Shown: positions 29,486 through 39,081 of the stretch, one piece after another
Layout of the letters: each line of letters begins with the position of its first letter
Numbering within the stretch: position 1 is the stretch's first letter
NCBI RefSeq assembly: GCF_001746415.1
Contig: NZ_MEHJ01000001.1
Location: forward strand, 3,493,001 to 3,557,000
DNA: 64,000 bases
Direction of reading: 5' to 3'
Source of the DNA: Streptomyces agglomeratus
GTDB taxonomy: Bacteria > Actinomycetota > Actinomycetes > Streptomycetales > Streptomycetaceae
Program-made: the position numbers and the translations under genes
The notes under the pieces: generated by a model
Databases searched by the model: none
What the model saw: only the letters and a program-made list of their open reading frames with translations
Told to the model about the DNA's origin: nothing

Positions 29486-30076
29486 TCACACCCGCCCGCG
29501 GTACACCAGCCGCCCGTCGAGCACGGTGACCAGGCACGGCCCGTCGCCGCTCTCCCCCGCGAACACGGCGAAGTCGGCGGCACCGGACGGAGCGAGCGTC
29601 CGTGGCGGCGCCGTGTCCGGGGCCTGCTCGTACCACCGGATGCCGGACCGCTCCACGGCGTTGCGGACCTCCGGCCGGGTGAACGGGCCGGCTAGTACGG
29701 TCGTGCCGCGCGCCAGCAGCCGCTGCACCCCGCGCCGGGCGCTGGCACCCCAGCGGGCGCCGGTCAGGTCCAGCGCGTCGAGAGCGGCGCCGGTCAGGGG
29801 CTCGGTACCCAGGGCGTCGGCCTCGCGCGGGTCGGGCCAGTAGGCGGCCCCGAGGAGCGCGGCGGCGTCCGGCTCGTACCGGCCGGGGGTGAGCAGGCCG
29901 TCCCACTCGCGGACGCGGGCCCGGTCGCCGTACGCGGCGTACAGCTCCTCGTACGGCCCGACGGCGGCGAGGCGCCGCCCGTCCACGACGACCGCGTGCC
30001 CGGTGTCCGTCCGCTCCTGCCCCGGGTGATCCGCGGCGGGCCGGACGCCTCCGAGCGGGCGGTGGATCGTCAGCAC
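29486..30076 (-). CDS. Imidazolonepropionase-like (amidohydrolase-related) protein lacking metal ligands
   Basis: The 196-residue protein lies 12 nt downstream of mqnC. Its N-terminus (HAVVVDGRRLAAVGPYEEL) and C-terminus (ADFAVFAGES ... VTVLDGRLVYRGRV) match the composite beta-domain that frames amidohydrolases. LLTPGRYEPDA stands where active enzymes have a PGxxDxHxH motif, so the metal-binding His pair is absent. The middle is far too short for a full TIM barrel, though a GVQRLLARGTTVLAG-like segment remains. It is probably inactive as a hydrolase, and its conservation beside mqnC suggests a structural or regulatory role in menaquinone synthesis. Role unknown. Confidence 0.75.
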   Translation of the reverse strand: MLTIHRPLGGVRPAADHPGQERTDTGHAVVVDGRRLAAVGPYEELYAAYGDRARVREWDGLLTPGRYEPDAAALLGAAYWPDPREADALGTEPLTGAALDALDLTGARWGASARRGVQRLLARGTTVLAGPFTRPEVRNAVERSGIRWYEQAPDTAPPRTLAPSGAADFAVFAGESGDGPCLVTVLDGRLVYRGRV

Positions 30077-30088
30077 GGCGCCCGGCTC

Positions 30089-31285
30089 CTAGTTGGTGCT
30101 GAGGATCTTCAGCTCGGGGTGCGCCGTGCCGCCCTCGATGGCCGTGGAGGAGAGGTGGGAGACGACGTGGTCGTCGACCGGGTCGTTCGCCGGGTCGTCG
30201 TGCACGACGATGTGCTCGTACGTCGTCGTGCGCTGCGCGGGCACGCGACCGGACTTGCGGATGAGATCGATGATCTCCATCCGGTTCGACCGGTGCTTGG
30301 CCCCCGCCGAGGACACGACGTTCTCCTCCAGCATGATCGACCCGAGGTCGTCCGCGCCGTAGTGCAGCGAGAGCTGGCCGACCTCCTTGCCGACCGTCAG
30401 CCAGGAGCCCTGGATGTGCGCGACGTTGTCGAGGAAGAGACGCGCGACGGCGATCAGGCGCAGGTACTCGAAGAGGGTGGCCTGCGTGCGGCCCTTCAGC
30501 GCGTTGTTCTGCGGCTGGTAGGTGTACGGGATGAAGGCGCGGAAGCCGCCCGTCCGGTCCTGTACGTCGCGGATCATCCGCAGGTGCTCGATGCGCTCGG
30601 CGTTGGTCTCGCCCGTACCCATGAGCATGGTCGAGGTCGACTCGACGCCCAGGCGGTGCGCGAGCTCCATGATCTCCAGCCAGCGCTCGCCGGACTCCTT
30701 GAGCGGCGCGATGGCCTTGCGCGGCCGCTCGGGCAGCAGCTCGGCGCCGGCGCCCGCGAACGAGTCGAGACCGGCGGCGTGGATGCGGCGGATCGCGTCC
30801 TCGGCGCTCACGCCGGAGATGCGGGCCATGTGCTCGACCTCGGACGCGCCGAGGGAGTGGATGACGAGCTGGGGGTACGCCGCCTTGATCGCGGCGAAGT
30901 GCTCCTCGTAGTACTCGACGCCGTAGTCCGGGTGGTGACCGCCCTGGAACATGATCTGCGTACCGCCGAGCTCGACGGTCTCCGCGCAGCGGCGCAGGAT
31001 GTCGTCGAGGTCGCGGGTCCACACCTTGTCGCTCTTGGGCGCGGCGTAGAAGGCACAGAACTTGCACGCCGTGACGCACGAGTTCGTGTAATTGATGTTC
31101 CGCTCGATGATGTACGTCGCGATGTGCTCGGTACCGGCGTAGCGGCGGCGGCGCACCGCGTCGGCGGCCTGGCCCAGCGCGTGCAGCGGCGCGTGGCGGT
31201 AGAGCTCCAGCGCCTCTTCCGGGGTGATCCGCCCACCCTCAGCGGCGCGGTCGAGGACGGCTGTGAGGTCGGCCTTCTCAGTCAC
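30089..31285 (-). CDS. mqnC: Cyclic dehypoxanthinyl futalosine synthase
   Basis: This radical SAM enzyme of the futalosine pathway cyclises dehypoxanthinyl futalosine on the way to 1,4-dihydroxy-6-naphthoate. The 398-residue protein has the CxxxCxxC cluster motif NSCVTACKFCAFY (Cys70, 74, 77), then GGTQIMFQGGHHPDYG and a YTYQPQNNALKG block typical of MqnC. It starts with ATG 31285 and leads a minus-strand group with the amidohydrolase-like gene and probably menG. mqnA and mqnE are elsewhere in the window. Confidence 0.96.
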   Translation of the reverse strand: MTEKADLTAVLDRAAEGGRITPEEALELYRHAPLHALGQAADAVRRRRYAGTEHIATYIIERNINYTNSCVTACKFCAFYAAPKSDKVWTRDLDDILRRCAETVELGGTQIMFQGGHHPDYGVEYYEEHFAAIKAAYPQLVIHSLGASEVEHMARISGVSAEDAIRRIHAAGLDSFAGAGAELLPERPRKAIAPLKESGERWLEIMELAHRLGVESTSTMLMGTGETNAERIEHLRMIRDVQDRTGGFRAFIPYTYQPQNNALKGRTQATLFEYLRLIAVARLFLDNVAHIQGSWLTVGKEVGQLSLHYGADDLGSIMLEENVVSSAGAKHRSNRMEIIDLIRKSGRVPAQRTTTYEHIVVHDDPANDPVDDHVVSHLSSTAIEGGTAHPELKILSTN

Positions 31286-31418
31286 CGGAGTGTCCCTTTC
31301 GGCAGGGTGTGGACGGACCGGCCCAGCCTACGCCAGCCCTTGGAGCCGGCAGCGGGCGCCCGGTCGTCGCGCCCGGCCCTCCAGTAGTGTGGCCCGCTCA
31401 TGCTGGGGGGCGGAGCGG

Positions 31419-32900
31419 ATGGCACAGGTCGGACAACGGGCACGGCCGGTGGCCGCGCCGGAGGCTGTTCGGGGGCGGCGGGCGGTCACCGCGCGAGGGG
31501 CCGTGCTGGTGCCCGCGCTGCTCACGCTCGTCATGGGCCTGTGGGGCATACGGCGCCAGGGCTCCATGTGGCGCGACGAGTCGGTGACGTACCAGGTCGC
31601 GCACCGCACCCCGGCCGAGATCCGGGACCTGCTGGACGCCGCCGACGCCGTGCACGGCCTCTACTACTTCGTCATGCACGGCCTCTTCGCCGTCTGGGAC
31701 GGCGGGCTGATCGCGCTGCGGCTCCCCTCCGTCCTCGCGATGGCGGTGGCCGCCGGTCTGGTCGGGCTGACCGCGTGCCGCCTGGCCGGCCCGCGAGCGG
31801 GCCTCCTGAGCGGTTCGGCGTTCGCGGTGACTCCCGAGGTGCAGATGTACGCGCAGGAGGGGCGCTCGTACGCGATGGTGTGCGCGCTGGTCGCCTTCGC
31901 GACGTATCTGCTCGCGCGCTCGTCCGCCCGGCCGTCCCGCGCCTCCTGGGTGGCCTACGCCGTTTCGCTGTCGGTCGCGGGCTGGCTCCACGAGTTCGCC
32001 GTGCTCGTCCTCCTGGCGCACGGGATCACCGTGGCGCTCTCGCCGTGGGCCGCACGGGCGAAGCGGGCGTGGGCCGTGGCCGCCGGGTGCGTGACGCTCG
32101 GGCTCCTGCCCCTGGTGGTGTTCAGTACGGGCCAGTCCGGCCAGGTCTCCTGGATCGGCGGTCCAACGGCTCTGGAGTGGCTGGAGATCGCGGGTGTCGC
32201 GGTGCTGGTGGGGGTGTGTGCCGCGTACCCGCCGGCCGGCGCGGGGCCGCGCGCCCTGAACCTCCTCGCCCTGCCCCTGGCGATCGTCCCGACGGCCGCG
32301 CTCCTGCTCGCCTCGCTGCACCGGCCGATGTACGTGGACCGGTACGTCCTGTACTGCGACATCGGCCTCGCCGTGCTGGCCGGGACGGCCCTGGACCGGG
32401 CCCTCGGCCACGCCCGCAAGCGGGTCCGGGTGGCGGGAGCGGCCGTGAGCGCCGGGCTGGTGCTCGCACTGCTGCCGGTGACGTTTCACCTGCGTACCCC
32501 CGACAGCCGCAAGGACGACGTGGCGGCCATCGCGAACGCGGTGCGGGAGGTGGCCGGGGAGGGCGACGGAGTGGTCTTCGCTCCGTCCCGCCGGCGCGAG
32601 TGGATGCTCTCCTACCCCGGCCACTTCGACGGCCTCGTCGATCTGGCGCTGGAGGAGGCCCCCGCCGCCTCCGGGACCTTGCAGGGGCGGGAGTCGTCCC
32701 CCGAACGGATCCGCGCCCGGATGCTGTCCGCCGGCCGCATCGTCGTACTGAGCGATCCCGCCGGGCAGCCGGAGGACACCGTCGCGGCGGAGGCCGTCAA
32801 GCGCGAGACGCTGCGGCGGCACTTCGACGCGTGCTCCCGGGCCCGGGTGAAGGGCGCCCAGGTCACTCTCTACGCCCGCCGGGGAGCCTGCGGGCGCTGA
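31419..32900 (+). CDS. GT39/ArnT-like membrane glycosyltransferase
   Basis: The 493-residue polytopic protein has about ten hydrophobic segments. After the first helix comes GSMWRDESVTYQVAHRTPAEI, with the acidic Arg-Asp-Glu pattern of lipid-linked sugar transferases in its first extracellular loop. EVQMYAQEGRSYAMVCAL matches the second conserved loop of mannosyltransferase-like GT39/GT83 proteins. Donors in this family are polyprenyl-phosphate sugars; donor and acceptor here are unknown. I choose ATG 31419, just after a GGGGGG/GGAG site. It converges with mqnA with only 12 nt between stops. Confidence 0.8.
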   Translation: MAQVGQRARPVAAPEAVRGRRAVTARGAVLVPALLTLVMGLWGIRRQGSMWRDESVTYQVAHRTPAEIRDLLDAADAVHGLYYFVMHGLFAVWDGGLIALRLPSVLAMAVAAGLVGLTACRLAGPRAGLLSGSAFAVTPEVQMYAQEGRSYAMVCALVAFATYLLARSSARPSRASWVAYAVSLSVAGWLHEFAVLVLLAHGITVALSPWAARAKRAWAVAAGCVTLGLLPLVVFSTGQSGQVSWIGGPTALEWLEIAGVAVLVGVCAAYPPAGAGPRALNLLALPLAIVPTAALLLASLHRPMYVDRYVLYCDIGLAVLAGTALDRALGHARKRVRVAGAAVSAGLVLALLPVTFHLRTPDSRKDDVAAIANAVREVAGEGDGVVFAPSRRREWMLSYPGHFDGLVDLALEEAPAASGTLQGRESSPERIRARMLSAGRIVVLSDPAGQPEDTVAAEAVKRETLRRHFDACSRARVKGAQVTLYARRGACGR

Positions 32901-32912
32901 ACGGCGACCGGC

Positions 32913-34067
<1,155 letters not shown>

Positions 34068-34271
34068 ATGGCTACCGGAACCGTCAAGTGGTTCAACGCT
34101 GAAAAGGGCTTCGGCTTCATCGCCCAGGACGGCGGCGGCCCGGATGTCTTCGTCCACTACTCCGCGATCAACGCGTCTGGTTTCCGCTCCCTCGAGGAGA
34201 ACCAGCAGGTGAACTTCGACGTCACGCAGGGCCCCAAGGGCCCGCAGGCGGAGAACGTCACCCCGGTCTAG
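34068..34271 (+). CDS. Cold-shock domain protein
   Basis: The 67-residue single cold-shock domain binds single-stranded RNA/DNA and acts as an RNA chaperone. RNP1 KGFGFI (about residues 13-18) and RNP2 VFVHY (about 27-31) are present, with the start [14 protein letters not shown]. The ribosome site AGGAGGG is close to ideal, suggesting high expression. It is preceded by a structured T-rich leader and followed by a strong terminator. Confidence 0.97.
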   Translation: MATGTVKWFNAEKGFGFIAQDGGGPDVFVHYSAINASGFRSLEENQQVNFDVTQGPKGPQAENVTPV

Positions 34272-34314
34272 TTGCCCGGGCCGACCTGATCGCGGTCGGA
34301 GTATGCAGTACCCA

Positions 34315-34346
34315 AGGAGCCCCGTTCCGCGAGGAACGGGGCTCCT
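34315..34346 (+). terminator. Terminator of the cold-shock gene with GNRA loop
   Basis: Perfect 14-bp arms AGGAGCCCCGTTCC (34315-34328) and the inverse (34333-34346) are closed by a GCGA tetraloop, about 45 nt after the cold-shock stop. The right arm's ACGGGGCTCCT word recurs in the repeats that follow. Confidence 0.85.
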
Positions 34347-34347
34347 G

Positions 34348-34413
34348 CCTGTCCGGGGTACGGGACTCCCCTGTCCGGGTACGGGGCTCCTCCTGGCCGG
34401 GGTACGGGGCTCG
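34348..34413 (+). repeat. Three tandem 22-bp repeats after the cold-shock terminator
   Basis: Three adjacent 22-nt copies (34348-34369, 34370-34391, 34392-34413) share a core of CC-GGGTACGGG(G/A)CTC. The second copy contains exactly the ACGGGGCTCCT that forms the terminator's right arm. They lie just before the 3' end of the convergent acyl-CoA synthetase gene. Confidence 0.85.
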
Positions 34414-34439
34414 TGCCTGCCGCGTGGTGACGGGCGCTG

Positions 34440-36179
34440 TCAGCCGGTGTCGGCGCCCGCCGCGTACAGCGCCTCTATCTCGGCGGCGTACCGGGCGGCG
34501 ACCGCCCGCCGCCGGACCTTCAGCGTCGGCGTCAGCACGCCGGCCGCCACCGTGAAGTCCTCGTCGAGCACGGCGAAGGCGCGGAGCCGTGCCGGCCGCG
34601 ACACCTGCGCGTTCGCCGCGTCGACCGCCGCCCGCACCACCGCCCGCAGGGCCTCCCCGTCGCCCGGGTCGCGGCCCTCGCGAGCCGCCCAGGCGGCGAC
34701 CTCCTCCGGGTCGAGGGTGATCAGCGCGACGGGGTACGGGCGACGGTCGCCCACCATCACCACGTGGGCCACGAGCGGCGACTGCTGCTGGACGGCCGTC
34801 TCGACCAGTGACGGGGTGAGGTTCTTGCCGGCGGACGTGATGATCAGGTCCTTCTTGCGGCCGGTGATCGTCAGGTAGCCGTCCGCGTCCAGCGCGCCGA
34901 GGTCCCCCGTGTGCAGCCAGCCGTCGGCGTCGACGGTCTCGCGGGTGGCCTCCTCGTTCCCGTGATAACCGGGGAAGACCATCGGCCCGCGCGCCAGTAC
35001 CTCGCCGTCGTCCGCGATCCGCACCTCGCAGCCGGCGACGGGCCGGCCGACCGTCCCGTAACGGACCGCGCCGGGGTGGTTCAGCGAGATGACACCGCCC
35101 GACTCGGTCATCCCGTACCCCTCGAAGACCTCGATGCCGCAGGCCCGCAGGAAGTCCATGGTCTGGGGCGCGATGGGGGCGGCCCCCGTCAGCGCCCACC
35201 GCAGCCGCCCGCCGAAGGCGGCCCTGACCAGGCTGTAGAGCTGCTGGTCGGCTTCCTCGTAGGAGGCCCGCAACGCGTCCGGAAGCCGCCCCCGCGCCGC
35301 GAGCAGCCCGATGCGTACCGCCTCCTCGAACCGCTCGCGTCCGCCGTCCCGCGACTCGGCGAGCGACCGCACCACCGCGTGCACCTTCTCGAAGAGCCGG
35401 GGCACGGACGGCAGATGCGTCGGCCGCACCTCGGCCAGCTCGCTCACCACGTCCTCGACGCGTCCGCCGAAATAGCAGAGCTCGCCGCCGTACAGGAGAG
35501 TCGTGAACTCGATGAGCTGGGCGAGGAGGTGGGCGAGCGGGAGATAGAGGTACGTGCGGTCTCCCGGCCCGCCGCCGATCAGATCGAGGTTGGCGTCGAG
35601 GACGGCCCCCAGGTTGCCGTGGGTGAGGCGGCAGCCCTTCGGCGGTCCCGTGGTGCCCGACGTGTAGACGATCGCAGACAGGTCACCGTCCGCGACGGCG
35701 GTGGCCCGGGCGGCGAGTTCGTCCGTGCTCGCGGCCGGACCGGGCAGCGCGCGCAGTTCGTCCATCAGCAGGACGTGCCGCACCGCCGGGGCCTTGGCGC
35801 GTACGCCCTCCACGCGCGCCGCCCGCTCGGCGTTCTCGCAGATCACGACTGTGGCGCCGGAATCCCCGAGCACCCACGCCAGCTCCTGGTCGCCCGCCGT
35901 CGGATACACGGGCACGACGACCGCGCCCGCCGCGAGGACGGCGAAGTGCGCGTACGTCCACTCGGCGCGGGTCTCGGAGAGGATCGCCACGCGGTCGCCC
36001 GCCCGGACCCCGGTGCCCGGACCGATCAGTCCGCGGGCGATCGCCCGGACCGTGTCGCGCAGTTCAGCGTACGAGACGGGTGGCCGTCCCTTCGCCCGCA
36101 ACGCCGGATGGTCCCCGTACCGCGCACCCGTCCACTCGGTGAACACCGCGAGCGTCTTGGGCCGTCGAGTTCGACTCAT
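34440..36179 (-). CDS. Long-chain fatty acid--CoA ligase (AMP-forming)
   Basis: This enzyme activates fatty acids to acyl-CoA through an acyl-adenylate. The 579-residue ANL-superfamily protein has the P-loop YTSGTTGPPKG (about residues 172-182), EVFEGYGMTESGG, WLHTGDLG and the hinge/Lys motif GRKKDLIITSAGKN. The C-terminal VLTPTLKVRR contains the catalytic Lys region. It fits the FadD15-like group with a short C-terminus. It is divergent from an AraC regulator at 36275 (95 bp between), so co-regulation of lipid use is possible. Confidence 0.92.
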   Translation of the reverse strand: MSRTRRPKTLAVFTEWTGARYGDHPALRAKGRPPVSYAELRDTVRAIARGLIGPGTGVRAGDRVAILSETRAEWTYAHFAVLAAGAVVVPVYPTAGDQELAWVLGDSGATVVICENAERAARVEGVRAKAPAVRHVLLMDELRALPGPAASTDELAARATAVADGDLSAIVYTSGTTGPPKGCRLTHGNLGAVLDANLDLIGGGPGDRTYLYLPLAHLLAQLIEFTTLLYGGELCYFGGRVEDVVSELAEVRPTHLPSVPRLFEKVHAVVRSLAESRDGGRERFEEAVRIGLLAARGRLPDALRASYEEADQQLYSLVRAAFGGRLRWALTGAAPIAPQTMDFLRACGIEVFEGYGMTESGGVISLNHPGAVRYGTVGRPVAGCEVRIADDGEVLARGPMVFPGYHGNEEATRETVDADGWLHTGDLGALDADGYLTITGRKKDLIITSAGKNLTPSLVETAVQQQSPLVAHVVMVGDRRPYPVALITLDPEEVAAWAAREGRDPGDGEALRAVVRAAVDAANAQVSRPARLRAFAVLDEDFTVAAGVLTPTLKVRRRAVAARYAAEIEALYAAGADTG

Positions 36180-36274
36180 GCGTCCGACGGTAGGTACGGC
36201 CGGGGGTCACGGGGGATGACGGGAAACGTCACCACCACTGACCTTGCCGCTCATCCCCGCTACCGTCGTTCACC

Positions 36275-37369
36275 ATGGCGACCACGGCCAAGCGGACGAT
36301 CACCGTGCACCACGTACGGGCCGTGCTGCGCGGCGCCGAGCGCCGTGGCCTCGACACCGTGCCGCTGCTCCAGGCGGGCAACATCCCGCCGCTGCTGCTC
36401 GGCGACGACCGGGCGCGCGTCACGGCCGCGCAGTTCGCCGGCCTCTTCCGGGCGCTGTACCGGGCCACGCAGGACGAGTTCCTGGGGCTGGCCTCCGTGC
36501 CGAGCAGACCGGGCACGTTCGCGATGATGTGTTACGCCGCGCTGGGCTGCCGGGACCTGGGGGCGGCGATCGAGCGCGGTACGGCCTTCTACGGGCTGTT
36601 CCCGGGCGGCCCGGACCTCGAACTGCGACGGGCGGGAAGCGGGGCGGCGTTCACCGTCCGGGGCGCTCCGGACCGCGACGAGGACCGGTTCCTCACCGAG
36701 TGCCTGCTGATCATCTGGCACCGGCTGTGCAGTTGGCTGATAGGCCGCCGCATCCCGCTGTGCTGGGCCGACTTCGACTATCCGCCACCGCCGCACGAGG
36801 ACGAGTACGCCACCCTCTTCAGCTGCCCCGTCCGCTTCGGCGCCGGGCGCACGGGCGCCGGTTTCGACGCGCACTGGCTCGGCGCCCCGCTCGTACGGGA
36901 CGAGTCGGAGCTGCACGTGATGCTGAGCCGCGCTCCCTTCGAGCTTCTCAGCCGCCGCGCGTACGGCACCACGGTGGCCGAACAGGTCCGTCACGCCCTG
37001 GCCCAGGCCCTGCGGGTGTCCCCCCGGCTCCCCTCCCTCGGCGAGACGGCGGCACGGCTGGCGGTCAGCCCGGCGACGCTGCGGCGCCGTCTCCAGCGGG
37101 AGTCGACGTCCTTCCAGCAGCTCAAGGACGCGGTGCGCCGGGACGCCGCGATCGCGGGGCTGGCGGAAGGCCGCGAGCCGATCGCGGAGCTGGCGGCCAG
37201 GCTCGGCTTCTCCGAGGACACGTCCTTCCACCGCGCGTTCCGCCGCTGGACGGGGACGACGCCGGGGGCGTACCGGGTGGGCGGTTGCCCGGCCGGGGAG
37301 GGCCACGCGGGGGGAGGGGACCGTACGGGTGAGCTCCGGGATCGGCACGGGCGGCCGGACGGGAGGTAA
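36275..37369 (+). CDS. AraC-family transcriptional regulator (Arabinose_bd-like sensor)
   Basis: The 364-residue protein has an N-terminal sensor of the OruR/ArgR-like type (about residues 20-215: VRAVLRGAERRGLDTVPLLQAGNIPPLLL, MMCYAALGCRDLGAAIERG). A C-terminal AraC helix-turn-helix (about 240-335) includes ETAARLAVSPATLRRRLQRE and IAELAARLGFSEDTSFHRAFRRWTG. Relatives regulate lipid or amine catabolism, which suits its divergent partner, the acyl-CoA ligase at 34440. The Gly/Arg-rich tail after residue 340 is probably disordered. Confidence 0.92.
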   Translation: MATTAKRTITVHHVRAVLRGAERRGLDTVPLLQAGNIPPLLLGDDRARVTAAQFAGLFRALYRATQDEFLGLASVPSRPGTFAMMCYAALGCRDLGAAIERGTAFYGLFPGGPDLELRRAGSGAAFTVRGAPDRDEDRFLTECLLIIWHRLCSWLIGRRIPLCWADFDYPPPPHEDEYATLFSCPVRFGAGRTGAGFDAHWLGAPLVRDESELHVMLSRAPFELLSRRAYGTTVAEQVRHALAQALRVSPRLPSLGETAARLAVSPATLRRRLQRESTSFQQLKDAVRRDAAIAGLAEGREPIAELAARLGFSEDTSFHRAFRRWTGTTPGAYRVGGCPAGEGHAGGGDRTGELRDRHGRPDGR

Positions 37370-37701
37370 CCGTCCGCGGTCGCGTCGGACCGCTCGCGGC
37401 CGTGACTCACTCGGCTTCCCCGCCTCCGGGTCAGGGGGTCGCGCGATGTCCGCGGGTGCGCGTGCGTGTCTGTGCGCCGGAAGGCGCAGGGCGTACCAAC
37501 GGCCAGGGGGGGCCAGGTGGCCGGGTGGCCGGGTGGCCACTGAAAGTACCTGCACGTCTCCCCCGGTCCCTGCTTCACCCCTGCGTCGTTGATATCCGGG
37601 GTCAGCAAAGCTGAGCTTCCCGGTCAGCTCCGTACCTACCGGTCAGTCACTACCGTCTCGGCAACGACCCCAGCCCCCCGTCGGAACGTTGGGAGAGCCG
37701 T
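37370..37701. other. Intergenic region before the secreted lipase gene
   Basis: 332 bp with no credible gene. It contains a GGTGGCCG-type low-complexity stretch (about 37501-37540) and two CGGTCAG words about 22 bp apart (37620-37655), which may mark the lipase promoter. A GGGAGAG ribosome site precedes the ATG at 37702. Confidence 0.45.
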
Positions 37702-38904
37702 ATGAGTCACACGAGCCGCACCCGCACCTCCATCCGCACCCGCCTCCCCCTCCGGGCGAGAACGGCAGCCGTCCTCACCGCCCTCGCCTTCACCGCCGCC
37801 GCCCCCGCCGCCCTCGCCACCGAGCCGTCGCGCATCGCCCCCGGCGACCTCGTCAGCTCCGCCCCCACCTCCTTCCACCCACTCCCCAACCAGCCCACCC
37901 ACACCAACGCCTGGCACATCACCTACCGCTCCACCACGGCCAAGGGCGCCCCCAACGTCGTGTCCGGCACCGTCATCGTGCCCAAGGACGGGCGCACCGG
38001 GCCGCGCCCTCTCGTCACGTACGCCGTCGGGACCGTCGGGCTCGCCGACCAGTGCGCGCCGAGTGCCGGGTTCCCCAAGGGCACCACCGTCGAGGCCAAC
38101 CTCATCAACCAGGCGGTCCAGCGCGGCTGGGCCGTCGTGGTCACCGACTACGAGGGCCTGGGCACCCCGGGCGACCACACGTACACCGTCGGCCGTGCCG
38201 AGGGCCACGCCGTCCTCGACGCCGCCCGCGCCGCCCTCCGTCACCCGGAAGCCGGGCGGAGCGGTCTCGCCGACGACTCGCCCATCGGCATCATGGGCTA
38301 CTCCCAGGGCGGCCAGGCATCGAGCTGGGCCGCCGAACTGCACGACTCGTACGCCCCCGAACTCAACGTCAAGGGAACGGCGACCGGCGGCGTACCGGCC
38401 GATCTCCTCGAAGTCGCCGACTTCAACGACGGCAACATCGGCGCGGGACTGATCCTGATGGCCGCCACCGGGCAGCAGGCGGCGTTCCCCGAGCTGGATC
38501 TGGACAAGTACCTCAACACCAAGGGACGCGTCTACGTCGACTTCATGAAGAAGAACTGCGTCGCCGTCGACACCGTCGCGGGTCTCTTCCAGCGCATCTC
38601 CGAAGTCACCGTCACGAACCCGCTGGAGCAGCCCGACTGGCAGCAGCGGCTCAGCGAGTCGAACGTCGGCACCCGCGCCCCCGGCCACCCCGTCTACCTC
38701 TACCACGGCGGACTCGACGAGCTGATCCCGTACTCCGTCGGAAAGCGGCTCCGCGCCGACTGGTGCGGGCGCGGCGCGAACGTCCACTGGCGCTCGCACC
38801 CGCTCCTCGGCCACATCGGCGCGGTGACCGCGGGCGCCTTCCCGGCGATGGACTGGCTGGGCGAACGCTTCGCGGGCAAGCCCACCCCGGGCAACTGCCA
38901 GTAG
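37702..38904 (+). CDS. Secreted lipase / alpha-beta hydrolase (LIP family)
   Basis: This is a predicted extracellular esterase or triacylglycerol lipase. The 400-residue protein has a signal peptide with a twin-Arg-poor basic start and hydrophobic residues 21-38. The nucleophile elbow is MGYSQGGQASSWA (Ser201), the oxyanion region is VTDYEGLGTPGDHTY, and a late GHIGAV supplies the His. Two Cys pairs (Cys118 region, Cys near VKKNC and the terminal GNC) could form disulfides. It fits the secretory lipase family (PF03583-like). It is upstream of a terminator and follows the AraC regulator on the same strand. Confidence 0.88.
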   Translation: MSHTSRTRTSIRTRLPLRARTAAVLTALAFTAAAPAALATEPSRIAPGDLVSSAPTSFHPLPNQPTHTNAWHITYRSTTAKGAPNVVSGTVIVPKDGRTGPRPLVTYAVGTVGLADQCAPSAGFPKGTTVEANLINQAVQRGWAVVVTDYEGLGTPGDHTYTVGRAEGHAVLDAARAALRHPEAGRSGLADDSPIGIMGYSQGGQASSWAAELHDSYAPELNVKGTATGGVPADLLEVADFNDGNIGAGLILMAATGQQAAFPELDLDKYLNTKGRVYVDFMKKNCVAVDTVAGLFQRISEVTVTNPLEQPDWQQRLSESNVGTRAPGHPVYLYHGGLDELIPYSVGKRLRADWCGRGANVHWRSHPLLGHIGAVTAGAFPAMDWLGERFAGKPTPGNCQ

Positions 38905-38941
38905 CGGCAGGGACAGTGCGGTAGAGGTACGGAAGTGCACC

Positions 38942-38969
38942 GAGGGGCGCCCGCAGCCGGGCGCCCCTC
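38942..38969 (+). terminator. Terminator after the lipase gene
   Basis: 12-bp perfect arms GAGGGGCGCCCG (38942-38953) and inverse (38958-38969) around CAGC, about 40 nt after the stop. Confidence 0.8.
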
Positions 38970-39031
38970 TGTCATGCGTCGCCCGGCCGCGCGTACGGCG
39001 ACGCCGGCGTCTCGACCTGTTCCTGACCTCT

Positions 39032-39053
39032 GAGTAACCTTACTCCGGAGTAA
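39032..39053. promoter_or_regulatory. Overlapping palindromes before the MaoC gene, probable TetR-type operator
   Basis: TTACTCCGGAGTAA (39040-39053) is a perfect 14-bp palindrome. Immediately before it GAGTAA-CC-TTACTC (39032-39045) makes a second, overlapping dyad. The site ends 28 bp upstream of the MaoC ATG at 39082. This kind of site is typical for TetR-family repressors. The TetR gene at 39898 is a nearby candidate but has no such site at its own start. Confidence 0.6.
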
Positions 39054-39081
39054 ATCCACGACCGTGCAGGGAGCCCGGACC

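Noticed and set aside
37370..37608. Small ORFs in the region before the lipase gene
   Set aside because: No ribosome site or codon bias; the low-complexity GGTGGCCG stretch explains the open frames.
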